Shown here one piece after another: positions 37,990-46,020 of a stretch of 64,000 nucleotides of DNA. The notes beneath the pieces were generated by a model. It did no database searches. It was not told where the DNA came from and worked only from the letters and a program-made list of their open reading frames with translations. How positions within the stretch are numbered: position 1 is the first letter of the stretch; each line of letters starts with the position of its first letter. The stretch is from Agreia sp. VKM Ac-1783. GTDB taxonomy: Bacteria > Actinomycetota > Actinomycetes > Actinomycetales > Microbacteriaceae. The stretch is from the NCBI RefSeq assembly GCF_900177765.1, contig NZ_FXWI01000003.1, positions 434,001 through 498,000 on the forward strand, read 5' to 3'. The translations under genes were made by a program, and so were the position numbers.

Positions 37990-39245
37990 GCCTCGAGCAC
38001 CAGAACACCCTCGCGCACGAGGCGCCGACAGACCACGATGGCGTCTTCGTCGTCGAGCCCGGGCAGGGCACCCACCGGGGTCGACTCTCCGAGCAGCAGT
38101 CGGTCGAGCGCGGCGTGGGCCACGATCGGCAGCGAGAGCGTGCGCGAGCCGGCCGTGAGGCTCACGGTGTCGCCCCGTGCCTCGACCCGCCCCGCAAGCC
38201 CGAGACGCCAGCGAACGGTGGATGCGACGTCGAGATGGGCCAGACCCGTCACGGTGGCGAGGGGGCGCACCGGCTCGGGCCGGGTGATGTTCGTGAGCCG
38301 GCGAGCGAGCGACGTTGCGGCGGCGGCCGGCGTGACGGGATCGCGCTGGATCGCTGCGACGAGGTCGGCCAGCGTCTCGGCGAGAATGTCGGCCAGCGCC
38401 TGCGGGTCGTCGAGGTCGAGGCCCAAGGGCAGAGACGAGCGCAGGGATGCGTCGGCGCGGGTCTTCGCGATCACTTGCGCGACGAGATCCGCCCGAGTGA
38501 ACGCGCTCATGCCGATCGTGAGGTGCACAGACGTGTCGCCGAGCGCTTCGGCGGAGTGGATCCAGCCGCGGGGAAGATACAGGGCGTCACCCGGCTGCAG
38601 CACTTCGTCGATGACGGGCTCGTTCTTCGCCTCGTCGGCGACGGCCTTCGTGTGTTGAGACCACGGCTGGTCGGCCAGCGGATCGGGATGCACGGGGGAG
38701 TGGATTCTCCAGCGCTTCTCGCCGGCTATCTGCAGGACGAAGACATCGTGCACGTCGTAGTGGGGGTCGAAGCCGCGCGACGACGCGGGCGTTATGTACG
38801 CGTTGACCTGCACCGGATGCCCGAGGTCGGCCACCAGCCGCGTGGTGAAGTCGATGATCGGCGGCCATGTGCGGTGCAACCCCTGCAGCACGATGGTGGC
38901 GCCGTTCGCGAATTCTGCGAGTACTTTGTCGCTCGAGACCTGGTCGGCGATCTCTGCTCCGAAGCCTCCCGGGGCCGTGAACCTGTCTTTGGCGAGCACC
39001 TGGCCCTCGATGGCCATGCGCATGAACGGAGTGCGAAGTCCGCGCTCGGAGACGAGCTCGTCGACGGCATCGCTCGAGAAGAAGTCTGAGAAGTCGTGTT
39101 CGAGGCTCTCGGCCCGAGAGAGAAGGGGGCCACGCCCCCAGTAGTCAGCGGCGAACTCGTCGGTGCCGATGTTGATGCAGCGAGAAAGCGCGGGCCGGTT
39201 TCCCGACCCGCGCTCGGCCCTCGCTTCGTGAGGGCTAGGGTTCAT
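37986..39245 (-). CDS. JmjC/cupin-type 2-oxoglutarate oxygenase (ribosomal-oxygenase-like)
   Basis: 419 residues. A cupin_4/JmjC domain fills residues 20-250. Iron ligands are in FDPHYDVHDVFVLQIAGEKRW (HxD) and YLPRGWIHSAEAL (distal His); TWPPIIDFTTRL and VQVNAYITPASSRGF precede them. YLPRGWIH is closest to the MINA53/NO66 group (histidine hydroxylases) and the first motif also to bacterial YcfD (arginine hydroxylase of ribosomal protein L16). The C-terminal 150 residues form helical dimerisation and winged-helix regions, as in those enzymes. ATG 39245 is preferred; GTG 39248 adds one residue. Its start overlaps the stop of the repeat-peptide gene (TGATG) and its stop overlaps the ferredoxin-like gene (ATGA), so all three are co-translated. 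Confidence 0.88.
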   Translation of the reverse strand: MNPSPHEARAERGSGNRPALSRCINIGTDEFAADYWGRGPLLSRAESLEHDFSDFFSSDAVDELVSERGLRTPFMRMAIEGQVLAKDRFTAPGGFGAEIADQVSSDKVLAEFANGATIVLQGLHRTWPPIIDFTTRLVADLGHPVQVNAYITPASSRGFDPHYDVHDVFVLQIAGEKRWRIHSPVHPDPLADQPWSQHTKAVADEAKNEPVIDEVLQPGDALYLPRGWIHSAEALGDTSVHLTIGMSAFTRADLVAQVIAKTRADASLRSSLPLGLDLDDPQALADILAETLADLVAAIQRDPVTPAAAATSLARRLTNITRPEPVRPLATVTGLAHLDVASTVRWRLGLAGRVEARGDTVSLTAGSRTLSLPIVAHAALDRLLLGESTPVGALPGLDDEDAIVVCRRLVREGVLVLEA

Positions 39246-39502
39246 CACGCCGATCCGTCGGCTCCGCCGTCGTGGCCGCCAGGGTTGGCGCCGCCGTCAG
39301 CGGTGCCCTCTCCCTCATCGGCCGATCCGTCGGCGCCGCCGTCGTGGCCGTCGGGGTTCGCGCCACCGTCTGCCGGGCCTTCGCCCGCAGACGCTGCGCC
39401 GTCCGCGCCACCGTCGTGTCCGCCTACGTTGGCTCCGCCATCAGCGGGGCCCTCGCCTGCGTTGTCGGTTCCTGATGTGATGTCCTCGTCGTTGATACCC
39501 AT
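39245..39502 (-). CDS. Acidic repeat peptide, three 24-residue units, first gene of the oxygenase operon
   Basis: 85 residues. The gene is real: GGAGGAG lies six bases before ATG 39502. After a short leader (MGINDEDITSGTDNA) come three tandem units beginning at residues 16, 40 and 64, each of form GEG(P/T)ADGGAN, two to three variable residues, GHDGGADG. Each unit has one His (29, 53, 77), one Asn (25, 49, 73) and several Asp; there are no Cys, aromatic or basic residues apart from His. It is soluble and disordered, with no signal peptide or membrane segment. Translational coupling to a histidine-hydroxylase-like oxygenase makes it a candidate substrate or precursor peptide. The function itself is not known to me. 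Confidence 0.75.
   Translation of the reverse strand: MGINDEDITSGTDNAGEGPADGGANVGGHDGGADGAASAGEGPADGGANPDGHDGGADGSADEGEGTADGGANPGGHDGGADGSA
39248..39457 (-). repeat. 72-bp tandem repeat array encoding the peptide units
   Basis: Two full and one nearly full copy of a 72-base unit encode residues 16-85 of the repeat peptide. Copies differ at several bases but keep the His, Asn and Asp codons, so the repeats have diverged while the protein pattern was kept. Confidence 0.8.
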
Positions 39503-39636
39503 CGGTTCTCCTCCCACGGTGGATGTCTGGCCACCATCGGAGAACACGCTACTCCCGTCGACCGACAGTGCGGCAGGGGGTTTACAGATGTTGCTACGAC
39601 CGTCGCAGGTGGCGCACATAGGGAAGAATGAACAGC

Positions 39637-40737
39637 ATGAGCAACAGCTATGCCCAGGCCGGCGTCGATACTCACGCCGGAGACCTCGCCGTCGAACTGA
39701 TGAAGGCCGCGGTCTCGAACACGCACGGCCCTCAGGTCGTCGGCGGCTTCGGCGGATTCGCCGGGCTCTTCGATGTCTCCGCCCTCAAGCAGTTCGATCG
39801 ACCGCTGCTGGCCACGTCGACCGATGGCGTGGGCACGAAGGTGGCCATCGCGCAGGCCATCGACAAGCACGACACCATCGGACAAGACCTGGTGGGCATG
39901 GTCGTCGACGACATCATCGTCGTCGGTGCCACTCCGCTCTTTATGACCGACTACATCGCCTGCGGCAAGGTCGTTCCCGACCGCATCGCCGACATCGTCG
40001 CCGGCATCGCGCGTGCATGCTCCGACACGGGCACCGCGCTGGTCGGGGGCGAAACGGCAGAGCACCCCGGCCTCCTCGGGCCGGATGACTACGACGTGGC
40101 GGGAGCGGCGGTCGGAGCGGTCGAGGCCGACGCCCTTCTCGGCGCACACCTCGTCGAAGACGGCGACGTGGTTCTCGCCCTCGAATCATCGGGCCTGCAC
40201 TCCAACGGATTCTCTCTCGTTCGACACATTCTCTCGACACGGGGCATCGGCTACACAGATACGTCAGCCGAGCTCGGCGGCGTGGTGGGCGAAGTCCTTC
40301 TCGAGCCGACGCGTCTCTACACCTCCCCGCTCCTGCGTGTCCTCGGCGACTCTGCCCTCGCTGGCGCGGTGCATTCGTTGTCGCACGTCACCGGCGGCGG
40401 CATCGCAGCGAACCTCGCGCGGGTTCTCCCGAAGGGTTCGTGGGTCGAGCTGGAGCGCTCGACGTGGTCACCCGCGCCGGTGTTCCGTGTTCTCTCAGAC
40501 CTCGCAGGTTCGACTCTCGAGAGCTCGGAAGGCACCTGGAATCTGGGTATCGGAATGTTCGCCGTGGTGAAAGCCGATGCGTCCGACGCCATCGCCTCTG
40601 CACTGACGGTCGACGGCATCCGCACCTGGAAAGCCGGCGTCGTGTCGCTCGGCCAGCGCGATCTAGCCGGTTTCGAGCAGGGAGCCAAGGGTGTAGACGG
40701 GGGAGCGGTGCGACTCGTCGGAGACTTCGCAAGCTGA
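39637..40737 (+). CDS. purM: Phosphoribosylformylglycinamidine cyclo-ligase (AIR synthetase)
   Basis: 366 residues. It closes the imidazole ring of FGAM to give AIR using ATP. Landmarks: GDLAVELMKAAV, GGFGGFAGLFDVS, LLATSTDGVGTKVAIA, DLVGMVVDDIIVVGATPLFMTDY (divided), LVGGETAEHPGLL and HVTGGGIAANLARVLP. ATG 39637 is chosen because GGGAAG lies ten bases upstream; ATG 39628 sits too close to that site. It is divergent from the oxygenase operon and ends at a hairpin. Confidence 0.96.
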   Translation: MSNSYAQAGVDTHAGDLAVELMKAAVSNTHGPQVVGGFGGFAGLFDVSALKQFDRPLLATSTDGVGTKVAIAQAIDKHDTIGQDLVGMVVDDIIVVGATPLFMTDYIACGKVVPDRIADIVAGIARACSDTGTALVGGETAEHPGLLGPDDYDVAGAAVGAVEADALLGAHLVEDGDVVLALESSGLHSNGFSLVRHILSTRGIGYTDTSAELGGVVGEVLLEPTRLYTSPLLRVLGDSALAGAVHSLSHVTGGGIAANLARVLPKGSWVELERSTWSPAPVFRVLSDLAGSTLESSEGTWNLGIGMFAVVKADASDAIASALTVDGIRTWKAGVVSLGQRDLAGFEQGAKGVDGGAVRLVGDFAS

Positions 40738-40744
40738 TTCAGAC

Positions 40745-40769
40745 CTCCCGCAGCCTTCATATGCGGGAG
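40745..40769 (+). terminator. Terminator hairpin after purM
   Basis: CTCCCGCA (40745-40752) pairs perfectly with TGCGGGAG (40762-40769) around nine bases, eight bases past the purM stop, followed by an A-rich and AT-rich stretch. Confidence 0.7.
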
Positions 40770-40875
40770 AAAGAATATAACGGAGCTGTAACGAGACCTT
40801 GAGATCGTCGGAGCCCAAGCGCTACTGTCGGTGAGCACGCCAACCCGGGCGTCCACGATTTGAGGAAGGGAGTTG

Positions 40876-40968
40876 ATGGCAATGGACAAGAACAACGCGA
40901 ATGCGACAGGCAATTTCTGCGCAAGCACCCTTATCCCGGCGCTCCTCCCTTCGGTAGTCATCGACTGA
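40876..40968 (+). CDS. Possible 30-residue peptide
   Basis: A short frame with an unusually good ribosome site (GGAAGGGAG at 40864-40872) runs from ATG 40876 to TGA 40968. The product begins MAMDKNNANATGNF, has one Cys and ends in a hydrophobic LIPALLPSVVID. It has no recognisable family. It lies 43 bases before the next gene and could be a leader peptide, a small membrane-associated peptide, or chance. An AT-rich AGAATATAAC near 40771 could be part of its promoter. Confidence 0.35.
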   Translation: MAMDKNNANATGNFCASTLIPALLPSVVID

Positions 40969-41011
40969 ACCAAGCCGAGCAGCGCCTCCACTTCTCTCGG
41001 AGGATACTCTC

Positions 41012-41383
41012 GTGTTCCGTTCAACCACCGGCTCCGACCTCGGCGCCGTTCTCTCTTTCTCGTCTCCCGGGCCCGGCCCGTGGGTAGACGCTCTGCAGTT
41101 CCTCGCCGGCCAAGACTCCGGCAACTATCGTGACGAGTGGACCTGGCTCGCCTTCCTCGACGGCCGCCCGCTAGCCCGAGGTATCTGGTGGGGCCCGGCG
41201 CACTCGCCGCACCCCACTCGGCTCGACTGTCTGCTGGTCGACCCGAGCGTGCCGCATCCTGAGGTGTGGAGCGGGGCGCTCGAACGCTCGGCCACCCGCG
41301 CCTTCATCGAAGCGGGCGCTCCCATGCTGCCCGAGGAAGCACACGTTCCACGCCCCGCGCTGATCTCGGCGAGACGGCTGTGA
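41012..41383 (+). CDS. Hypothetical protein resembling the N-terminal half of a GNAT acetyltransferase
   Basis: 123 residues. GTG 41012 has GGAGGA seven bases upstream. The sequence WTWLAFLDGRPLARGIWWGP, HPTRLDCLLVDPSVPHPEV and LERSATRAFIEAGAP reads like the first domain of a two-domain GNAT protein (substrate and strand region before the acetyl-CoA site). The frame then ends with a short Pro/Arg tail and no acetyl-CoA-binding domain follows before purC. It may be a stand-alone truncated relic or a distinct small family. Its stop lies 19 bases from the convergent purC stop. Confidence 0.65.
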   Translation: MFRSTTGSDLGAVLSFSSPGPGPWVDALQFLAGQDSGNYRDEWTWLAFLDGRPLARGIWWGPAHSPHPTRLDCLLVDPSVPHPEVWSGALERSATRAFIEAGAPMLPEEAHVPRPALISARRL

Positions 41384-41402
41384 TCCAGAGCGCGAGGGGT
41401 GA

Positions 41403-42281
41403 CTACGTGGTGAGTCGCGTCAGCAGCTCGCGATAGCGCGCTGCGGTGCGTTCGACGATCTCTGTCGGAAGCTCCGGCGGCGGGCCGGCGTCCGGGTCGG
41501 TGGTGTTCCAGTGGGCGGAGAGCCAATTGCGCACGATCTGCTTGTCGAAGCTGGCGAGTCGGTCACCCGCAGCATAGGCCTCGGCGTCCCAGTACCTGCT
41601 CGAGTCGCTCGTGAGTACCTCGTCGGCCAGGGTGATCTCGCCGGTGGTGCGGTCGGCGCCGAACTCGAACTTCGTGTCGGCGAGGATGATTCCGTGGGCT
41701 TCGGCAATAGCGGATGCCCGAGAGTAGATCTCGAGCGAGAGGTCACGCAGGCGTTCGGCCACGTCGAGGCCGACGAGCTCGATCGTGCGCTCGAACGTGA
41801 TGTTCTCGTCGTGATCACCCAGCTCGGCCTTGAACGCCGGGGTGTAGATGGGTTCGGGCAGTCTGTCGCCGCTCGCAAGACCTGAAGGCAAGGCGACGCC
41901 GCAGACCGACTCCGACTCCTGGTACTCCTTCCAGCCGGAGCCCGAGAGGTAACCGCGCACCACGCACTCGATCGGGAACATGTCGAGGGGCTTCACGAGC
42001 ATCGCTCGGCCGGCGACCTCGACCGGAACGTCGTCTTGACTGCCCACGAGGTGGTTCGGAACGCCGGTGAGCTGGTCGAACCACCACAGGCTCAGGGTGG
42101 TGAGCAGCTCGCCCTTGCCCGGGATGCCGGGTTCGAGCACGTGGTCGTAGGCGCTGACCCTGTCGCTGGCGACGACCAACAGGGTCTCGGCGTCATCGAG
42201 GCTCACGGCGTCGGTCGGAATATAGAGGTCGCGCACCTTGCCGCTGTAGACGTCGGTGAATCCCTCGATCTCGATCGTCAT
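41403..42281 (-). CDS. purC: SAICAR synthetase
   Basis: 292 residues. It joins aspartate to CAIR using ATP. Motifs: YSGKVRDLYIP, VVASDRVSAYDHVLEPGIPGKGE (divided), MFPIECVVRGYLSGSGWKEY, LADTKFEFG and LADEVLTSDSSRYWDAE. Normal length. Its start overlaps the purD stop by four bases (ATGA), giving a purD-purC operon. Confidence 0.97.
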   Translation of the reverse strand: MTIEIEGFTDVYSGKVRDLYIPTDAVSLDDAETLLVVASDRVSAYDHVLEPGIPGKGELLTTLSLWWFDQLTGVPNHLVGSQDDVPVEVAGRAMLVKPLDMFPIECVVRGYLSGSGWKEYQESESVCGVALPSGLASGDRLPEPIYTPAFKAELGDHDENITFERTIELVGLDVAERLRDLSLEIYSRASAIAEAHGIILADTKFEFGADRTTGEITLADEVLTSDSSRYWDAEAYAAGDRLASFDKQIVRNWLSAHWNTTDPDAGPPPELPTEIVERTAARYRELLTRLTT

Positions 42282-43549
42282 GCCGTTGTGACCTTCGCAG
42301 CGATGTCGGTGCGGTGCTGAGAGCCTTCGAGCCCGATCAGGTCGACTGCTTCGTAGACCCGACGCCGGGCCTCGGCGAAATCGGACGCGGTGGACACGAC
42401 ACTCAGAACGCGTCCTCCCGTGGCGACGAATTCGCCGTCTTTCACGGCGGTGGCCGCGTGGGCGATATGTGTGCCGGCCAGAGACTCCGCTTCGGACAGA
42501 CCCGTGAGCACGCGACCCGTGACGGGCGTGCCCGGGTAGTTCTCGCTCGCGACGACGACGGTGACTGCGACGTCGCTCGAGAACGACGGCCGGGGCTGAT
42601 CGACCAGCGTGCCGCTCGCCGCGGCGAAGAGCAGGTCGCTGAGCGGTGTCTCGAGCCGGGGCAGCACGACCTGGGTCTCGGGGTCACCGAAACGGGCGTT
42701 GAACTCGATGACGCGGATTCCGTCTCGGGTGAGGATCAATCCGCAGTAGAGCAGACCGATGAAGGGCTTCTCTTCTGCAGCGAGCTGTCGGATCGTGGGA
42801 AGCGCAATGGTGTCGATGACCTCGTCGACGAACGCGTCTTCGCTGCCGAAACGCTCATCGAGCCAGGGAAGGGGAGAGTAAGCGCCCATTCCGCCGGTAT
42901 TCGGGCCGGCGTCGCCGTCGGCGAGTCGCTTGTAGTCCTGTGCCGGTGACAGTGGGCGAACGGTGTGCCCGTCGCTGAGCAAGAAGAGCGAGACCTCTTC
43001 TCCGTCGAGGAACTCCTCGATCAGAACCTCGCCGTGGCCCAGCCAGTGCCGAGCGTGCTCGAGGGCCGCGTCACGGCTCTCGGTGACGAGAACGCCTTTG
43101 CCGGCGGCCAGCCCATCGGCCTTGACCACGTAGGGTGCGCCGAATTCGTCAAGGATGCGCTCCGCGGCGGCGACAGTGCCCGCGAGTTCGGCCCGGCCGG
43201 TGGGAACCCCGGCCTCCGCCATGATGTGCTTCGCGAACGTCTTGCTGCCCTCGAGGGCGGCAGCCTCTCGGCTCGGCCCGAAGACAGGAATTCCGCGGCT
43301 GCGCAGCGCGTCGGCAACTCCGGCGACCAACGGCGCCTCCGGCCCCACCACGACGAGGTCGATGTCGCCGTCCTGCGCGAACTCGACCACGGCATCCGGG
43401 TCTTCTGCATCGATGCCGACAACGGGAACGACGAGCGCGATGCCCGCGTTGCCGGGTGCCGCAACGATGTCGTGTTGCCCGGGCTCACTCAGGAGCGCGG
43501 TGATGATGGCATGCTCGCGCGCGCCGGATCCGAGGACAAGAATCTTCAC
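42278..43549 (-). CDS. purD: Phosphoribosylamine-glycine ligase (GAR synthetase)
   Basis: 423 residues. An ATP-grasp enzyme making GAR from phosphoribosylamine and glycine. It begins VKILVLGSGAREHAI, with VVGPEAPLVAG, YVVKADGLAAGKGV (ATP-grasp lysine region), GPNTGGMGAYSPLP and EFNARFGDPETQVVLPRL. GTG 43549 places the start at the conserved first strand; GTG 43555 would add two residues. First gene of the purD-purC pair, divergent from the SCP2-like gene. Confidence 0.96.
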   Translation of the reverse strand: MKILVLGSGAREHAIITALLSEPGQHDIVAAPGNAGIALVVPVVGIDAEDPDAVVEFAQDGDIDLVVVGPEAPLVAGVADALRSRGIPVFGPSREAAALEGSKTFAKHIMAEAGVPTGRAELAGTVAAAERILDEFGAPYVVKADGLAAGKGVLVTESRDAALEHARHWLGHGEVLIEEFLDGEEVSLFLLSDGHTVRPLSPAQDYKRLADGDAGPNTGGMGAYSPLPWLDERFGSEDAFVDEVIDTIALPTIRQLAAEEKPFIGLLYCGLILTRDGIRVIEFNARFGDPETQVVLPRLETPLSDLLFAAASGTLVDQPRPSFSSDVAVTVVVASENYPGTPVTGRVLTGLSEAESLAGTHIAHAATAVKDGEFVATGGRVLSVVSTASDFAEARRRVYEAVDLIGLEGSQHRTDIAAKVTTA

Positions 43550-43604
43550 AGGCACAGCTTAGCTTCGAAGACATTTTCAGACCGCGCGTCATACCCTGAG
43601 AGCT

Positions 43605-43970
43605 ATGGCAAAGACACGCATTCGGGCTCTCGACGGAGAAGCGGCCCTTGCGGCCACCACGGCGGACGGGGCCGCTGCCTCGCGCGACGCGACGGCGACC
43701 GCGACCCGGTACCTGCTGCAGTGCCTGGCAGACGCGGCCCAGGGCAACACCGTCGAGGTCCGGGTTCCGCCGTTCGGCGCGGTGCAGTGCATCGAAGGCC
43801 CCGGTCACACGCGGGGCACCCCGCCGAATGTCGTCGAGATGGATGCCGCAACCTGGCTCGATTTGGCGACCGGGCGCCTGTCGTGGGCCGACGGCGTCGC
43901 CTCCGCACGCATCCACGCGTCAGGACAACGCGCCGATCTCACCGGCTACGTGCCTGTCGAGCGACCGTAA
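43605..43970 (+). CDS. SCP2/sterol-carrier-like family protein
   Basis: 121 residues. After an Ala-rich start, TRYLLQCLADAAQGNTVEVRVPPFGAVQCIEG leads to MDAATWLDLATGRLSWADGV and ASGQRADLTGYVPV. The WLDLATGRLSW...ASGxRADL pattern is that of the small actinobacterial sterol-carrier-type family that is often found beside purine genes. The fold would bind a hydrophobic ligand; no substrate is known to me. It diverges from purD across 55 bases. Confidence 0.78.
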   Translation: MAKTRIRALDGEAALAATTADGAAASRDATATATRYLLQCLADAAQGNTVEVRVPPFGAVQCIEGPGHTRGTPPNVVEMDAATWLDLATGRLSWADGVASARIHASGQRADLTGYVPVERP

Positions 43971-43973
43971 CGA

Positions 43974-44378
43974 TCAGTCCCGCACGGCCGCGATCGCCTC
44001 GACCTCGACGAGCTGATTCGGGTAGCCGAGCACGGTCACGCCCAGAAGAGTGCTCGGGGCATCGTGCTCGCCGAAGGCCTCGCGCACGACATCCCACGCA
44101 GCAACGAGGTCGGGCTGTCTCGTCGTCGCGACGAGCACGCGGGTCGACAGCACGTCGTCGAGCTTCGCTCCGGCCGCCGACAGTGCCGTCTCGAGGTTCC
44201 GCATGCACAGGCGCGCCTGGGCGCCGATGTCGCCGCGAGCCGTGGTTTCGCCGTCTTCATCGAGCGGGCACGCGCCGGCCAGAAAGACGAGCCGCGCATC
44301 GGCCGGAGCCGTCGAGGCGTACGCATAGGGGGCCGACTGAGCCAAGGAATCCGAGCGGATGAGCGAGACAGCGGTCAT
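43974..44378 (-). CDS. RidA-family reactive-imine deaminase
   Basis: 134 residues. RidA/YjgF fold with FLAGACPLDEDG, QARLCMRNLETALSAAGAKLDDV (divided), STRVLVAT (catalytic-site Arg) and a closing LVEVEAIAAV (Glu). The family hydrolyses enamine/imine by-products of PLP enzymes. It converges on the SCP2-like gene with a three-base gap and is not obviously in an operon. Confidence 0.9.
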   Translation of the reverse strand: MTAVSLIRSDSLAQSAPYAYASTAPADARLVFLAGACPLDEDGETTARGDIGAQARLCMRNLETALSAAGAKLDDVLSTRVLVATTRQPDLVAAWDVVREAFGEHDAPSTLLGVTVLGYPNQLVEVEAIAAVRD

Positions 44379-44410
44379 GCCTGCAGCCTAGCGAGAGGGG
44401 TTTCGCGAGC

Positions 44411-45040
44411 TCAGAACCCGACGGCCATGCGGATGCCGAGGGTCAGCATGACCACGGCGATGACGGCATCCAGGATGCGCCACGAGTTCGCTCGGGCGAA
44501 GAACGGTCGGAGCAGACGTGCGCCGAATCCGAGTGCACTGAACCACAGCACACTGCCGACCATTGCGCCGCCGGCCCACCACCAGCGCTCGGCCACACCC
44601 TGCTGGTTGGCGACCGACCCGAGAAAGACGACGGTGTCGAGGTAGACGTGGGGATTGAGCCAGGTGAGGGCCAGCGTGGTCAGCGCCGCGGACTTCAGCG
44701 CGATCGAGCCCTGCTGCTTGGCGGGTTCCAGGGTCTGTGGGCGGAATACGCGACGTGCGGCGAGAAGTCCGTAGACGACGAGAAAGGCCGAGCCGACGAT
44801 GCGGATGATCACGAGCGCGACAGGCACCTTGTCGATCACCACCCCGATCCCGAGTACTCCCGCGGCGATGAGTACGGCGTCGGAGACGGCGCAGATCGCG
44901 ACGACCACGGCGACGGTGCGCAGGCGGCCCGCGATCCCGAGTCGCAGAACATAGGCGTTCTGTGCCCCGATCGCGATGATCAGCGCGAGTCCGGTGCCGA
45001 GACCGAACAGGGCGGGAAGGAGAGTGGTATCGAGAGGCAC
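44411..45040 (-). CDS. LysE/ArgO-type basic amino acid exporter
   Basis: 209 residues with six membrane segments. Family hallmarks are GLALIIAIGAQNAYVLRLGI in helix 1, CAVSDAVLIAAGVLGIG in helix 2, LTWLNPHVYLDTVVFLGS and the small-residue-rich last helices. LysE-type proteins export lysine and arginine. The divergent LysR regulator at 45109 reproduces the lysE-lysG arrangement of Corynebacterium. Confidence 0.92.
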   Translation of the reverse strand: MPLDTTLLPALFGLGTGLALIIAIGAQNAYVLRLGIAGRLRTVAVVVAICAVSDAVLIAAGVLGIGVVIDKVPVALVIIRIVGSAFLVVYGLLAARRVFRPQTLEPAKQQGSIALKSAALTTLALTWLNPHVYLDTVVFLGSVANQQGVAERWWWAGGAMVGSVLWFSALGFGARLLRPFFARANSWRILDAVIAVVMLTLGIRMAVGF

Positions 45041-45076
45041 ACCCTGAAAGTAGAAGATCCTCGACAGGAGGTACAG

Positions 45077-45100
45077 CTAATCTTTCTTACGATCGATTAG
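45077..45100. promoter_or_regulatory. Candidate LysR-type operator in the lysE/lysG-like gap
   Basis: CTAATC (45077-45082) and GATTAG (45095-45100) form a dyad with 12 bases between, in the 68-base AT-richer gap between the exporter and regulator genes. Position fits an activator site for the exporter that also covers the regulator promoter. Confidence 0.5.
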
Positions 45101-45108
45101 GAGCGCTA

Positions 45109-46020
45109 ATGTCGGGATTTCAGCTCGAGCATCTTCAGACGCTTCTTGCCGTCGTCGAGGAGGGAAGCTTCGACTCCGCGGCTCGCCGACTTCGCCTGAC
45201 CCCGTCGGCCGTGTCGCAGCGTATCAAGGCTCTCGAACAGTCCTCGGGACAGATCGTGCTGCAGCGCACAACGCCGGTGGTACCCACCGAGGCTGGCGAG
45301 ATCGTGCTGCGACTGGCCAGGCAGGTCTCGCTTCTCGATGCGGATGCTCGGGCGGCCCTCCGCACAGACGAGCGCGAGGGCGCGTTCCCCCTCGCGGTCG
45401 CGGTCAACGCCGACAGCCTCGCGACCTGGTTCCTCGAGGCAGTGGCGCCCCTGGCGGTCGCAGGCGAGATCGTCTTCGACATTCATCGCGAAGACCAGGA
45501 GCACACGACGTCGCTGCTGCGTTCGGGAACAGTGATGGCGGCGGTGACCTCGACGTCGGACGCCGTTCAGGGATGCTCCGTTGAACCGCTCGGAGCCATG
45601 CGCTACCTGGCGGTCTGCGCACCCCGGTTTCTCACCGATCACGCGATCGAACCGGGCGACGTGTCGTCTCTCGCGCGAGCGCCGAGAGTCGACTTCGACA
45701 GGCGCGACGAGTTGCAGGCCGGGTTCGTTCGTCGTGGTGCGGCCGATGCTGACGCGGCGGCGCAGACTCGCCACTTCGTTCCCACCTCGAGTGATTTCGC
45801 CCGAGCGGTCGTGCTCGGCTTCGGCTGGGCCATGCTTCCTGAGCAGCAGTGTGCCGATGAGCTCGCGTCGGGCCGTCTGATCGAGCTGGCGCCCGGCAGC
45901 TTCACCGAGGTCCGGCTGTTCTGGCAACGCTGGAACCTCGCATCGGCCATTCTCGATTCGGTCACCGACGCCGTCCGTGCCGGAGCGCGTGAGTCGCTAC
46001 ACTCCTTCGAGCGGCTCTAG
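45109..46020 (+). CDS. LysR-family regulator, ArgP/LysG type
   Basis: 303 residues. N-terminal winged helix-turn-helix (LQTLLAVVEEGSFDSAARRL and TPSAVSQRIKALEQSSGQ) and a two-lobed effector domain. The start FQLEHLQTLLAV and the phrase SGQIVLQRTTPVVPTEAG are typical of ArgP/LysG regulators, which sense lysine or arginine and activate the divergent exporter. AGGAG five bases before ATG 45109 fixes the start. Confidence 0.92.
   Translation: MSGFQLEHLQTLLAVVEEGSFDSAARRLRLTPSAVSQRIKALEQSSGQIVLQRTTPVVPTEAGEIVLRLARQVSLLDADARAALRTDEREGAFPLAVAVNADSLATWFLEAVAPLAVAGEIVFDIHREDQEHTTSLLRSGTVMAAVTSTSDAVQGCSVEPLGAMRYLAVCAPRFLTDHAIEPGDVSSLARAPRVDFDRRDELQAGFVRRGAADADAAAQTRHFVPTSSDFARAVVLGFGWAMLPEQQCADELASGRLIELAPGSFTEVRLFWQRWNLASAILDSVTDAVRAGARESLHSFERL

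Noticed and set aside
39248-39457. Non-coding tandem repeat (minisatellite)
   Set aside because: A strong ribosome site, intact frame and start/stop overlap with the next gene show it is coding.
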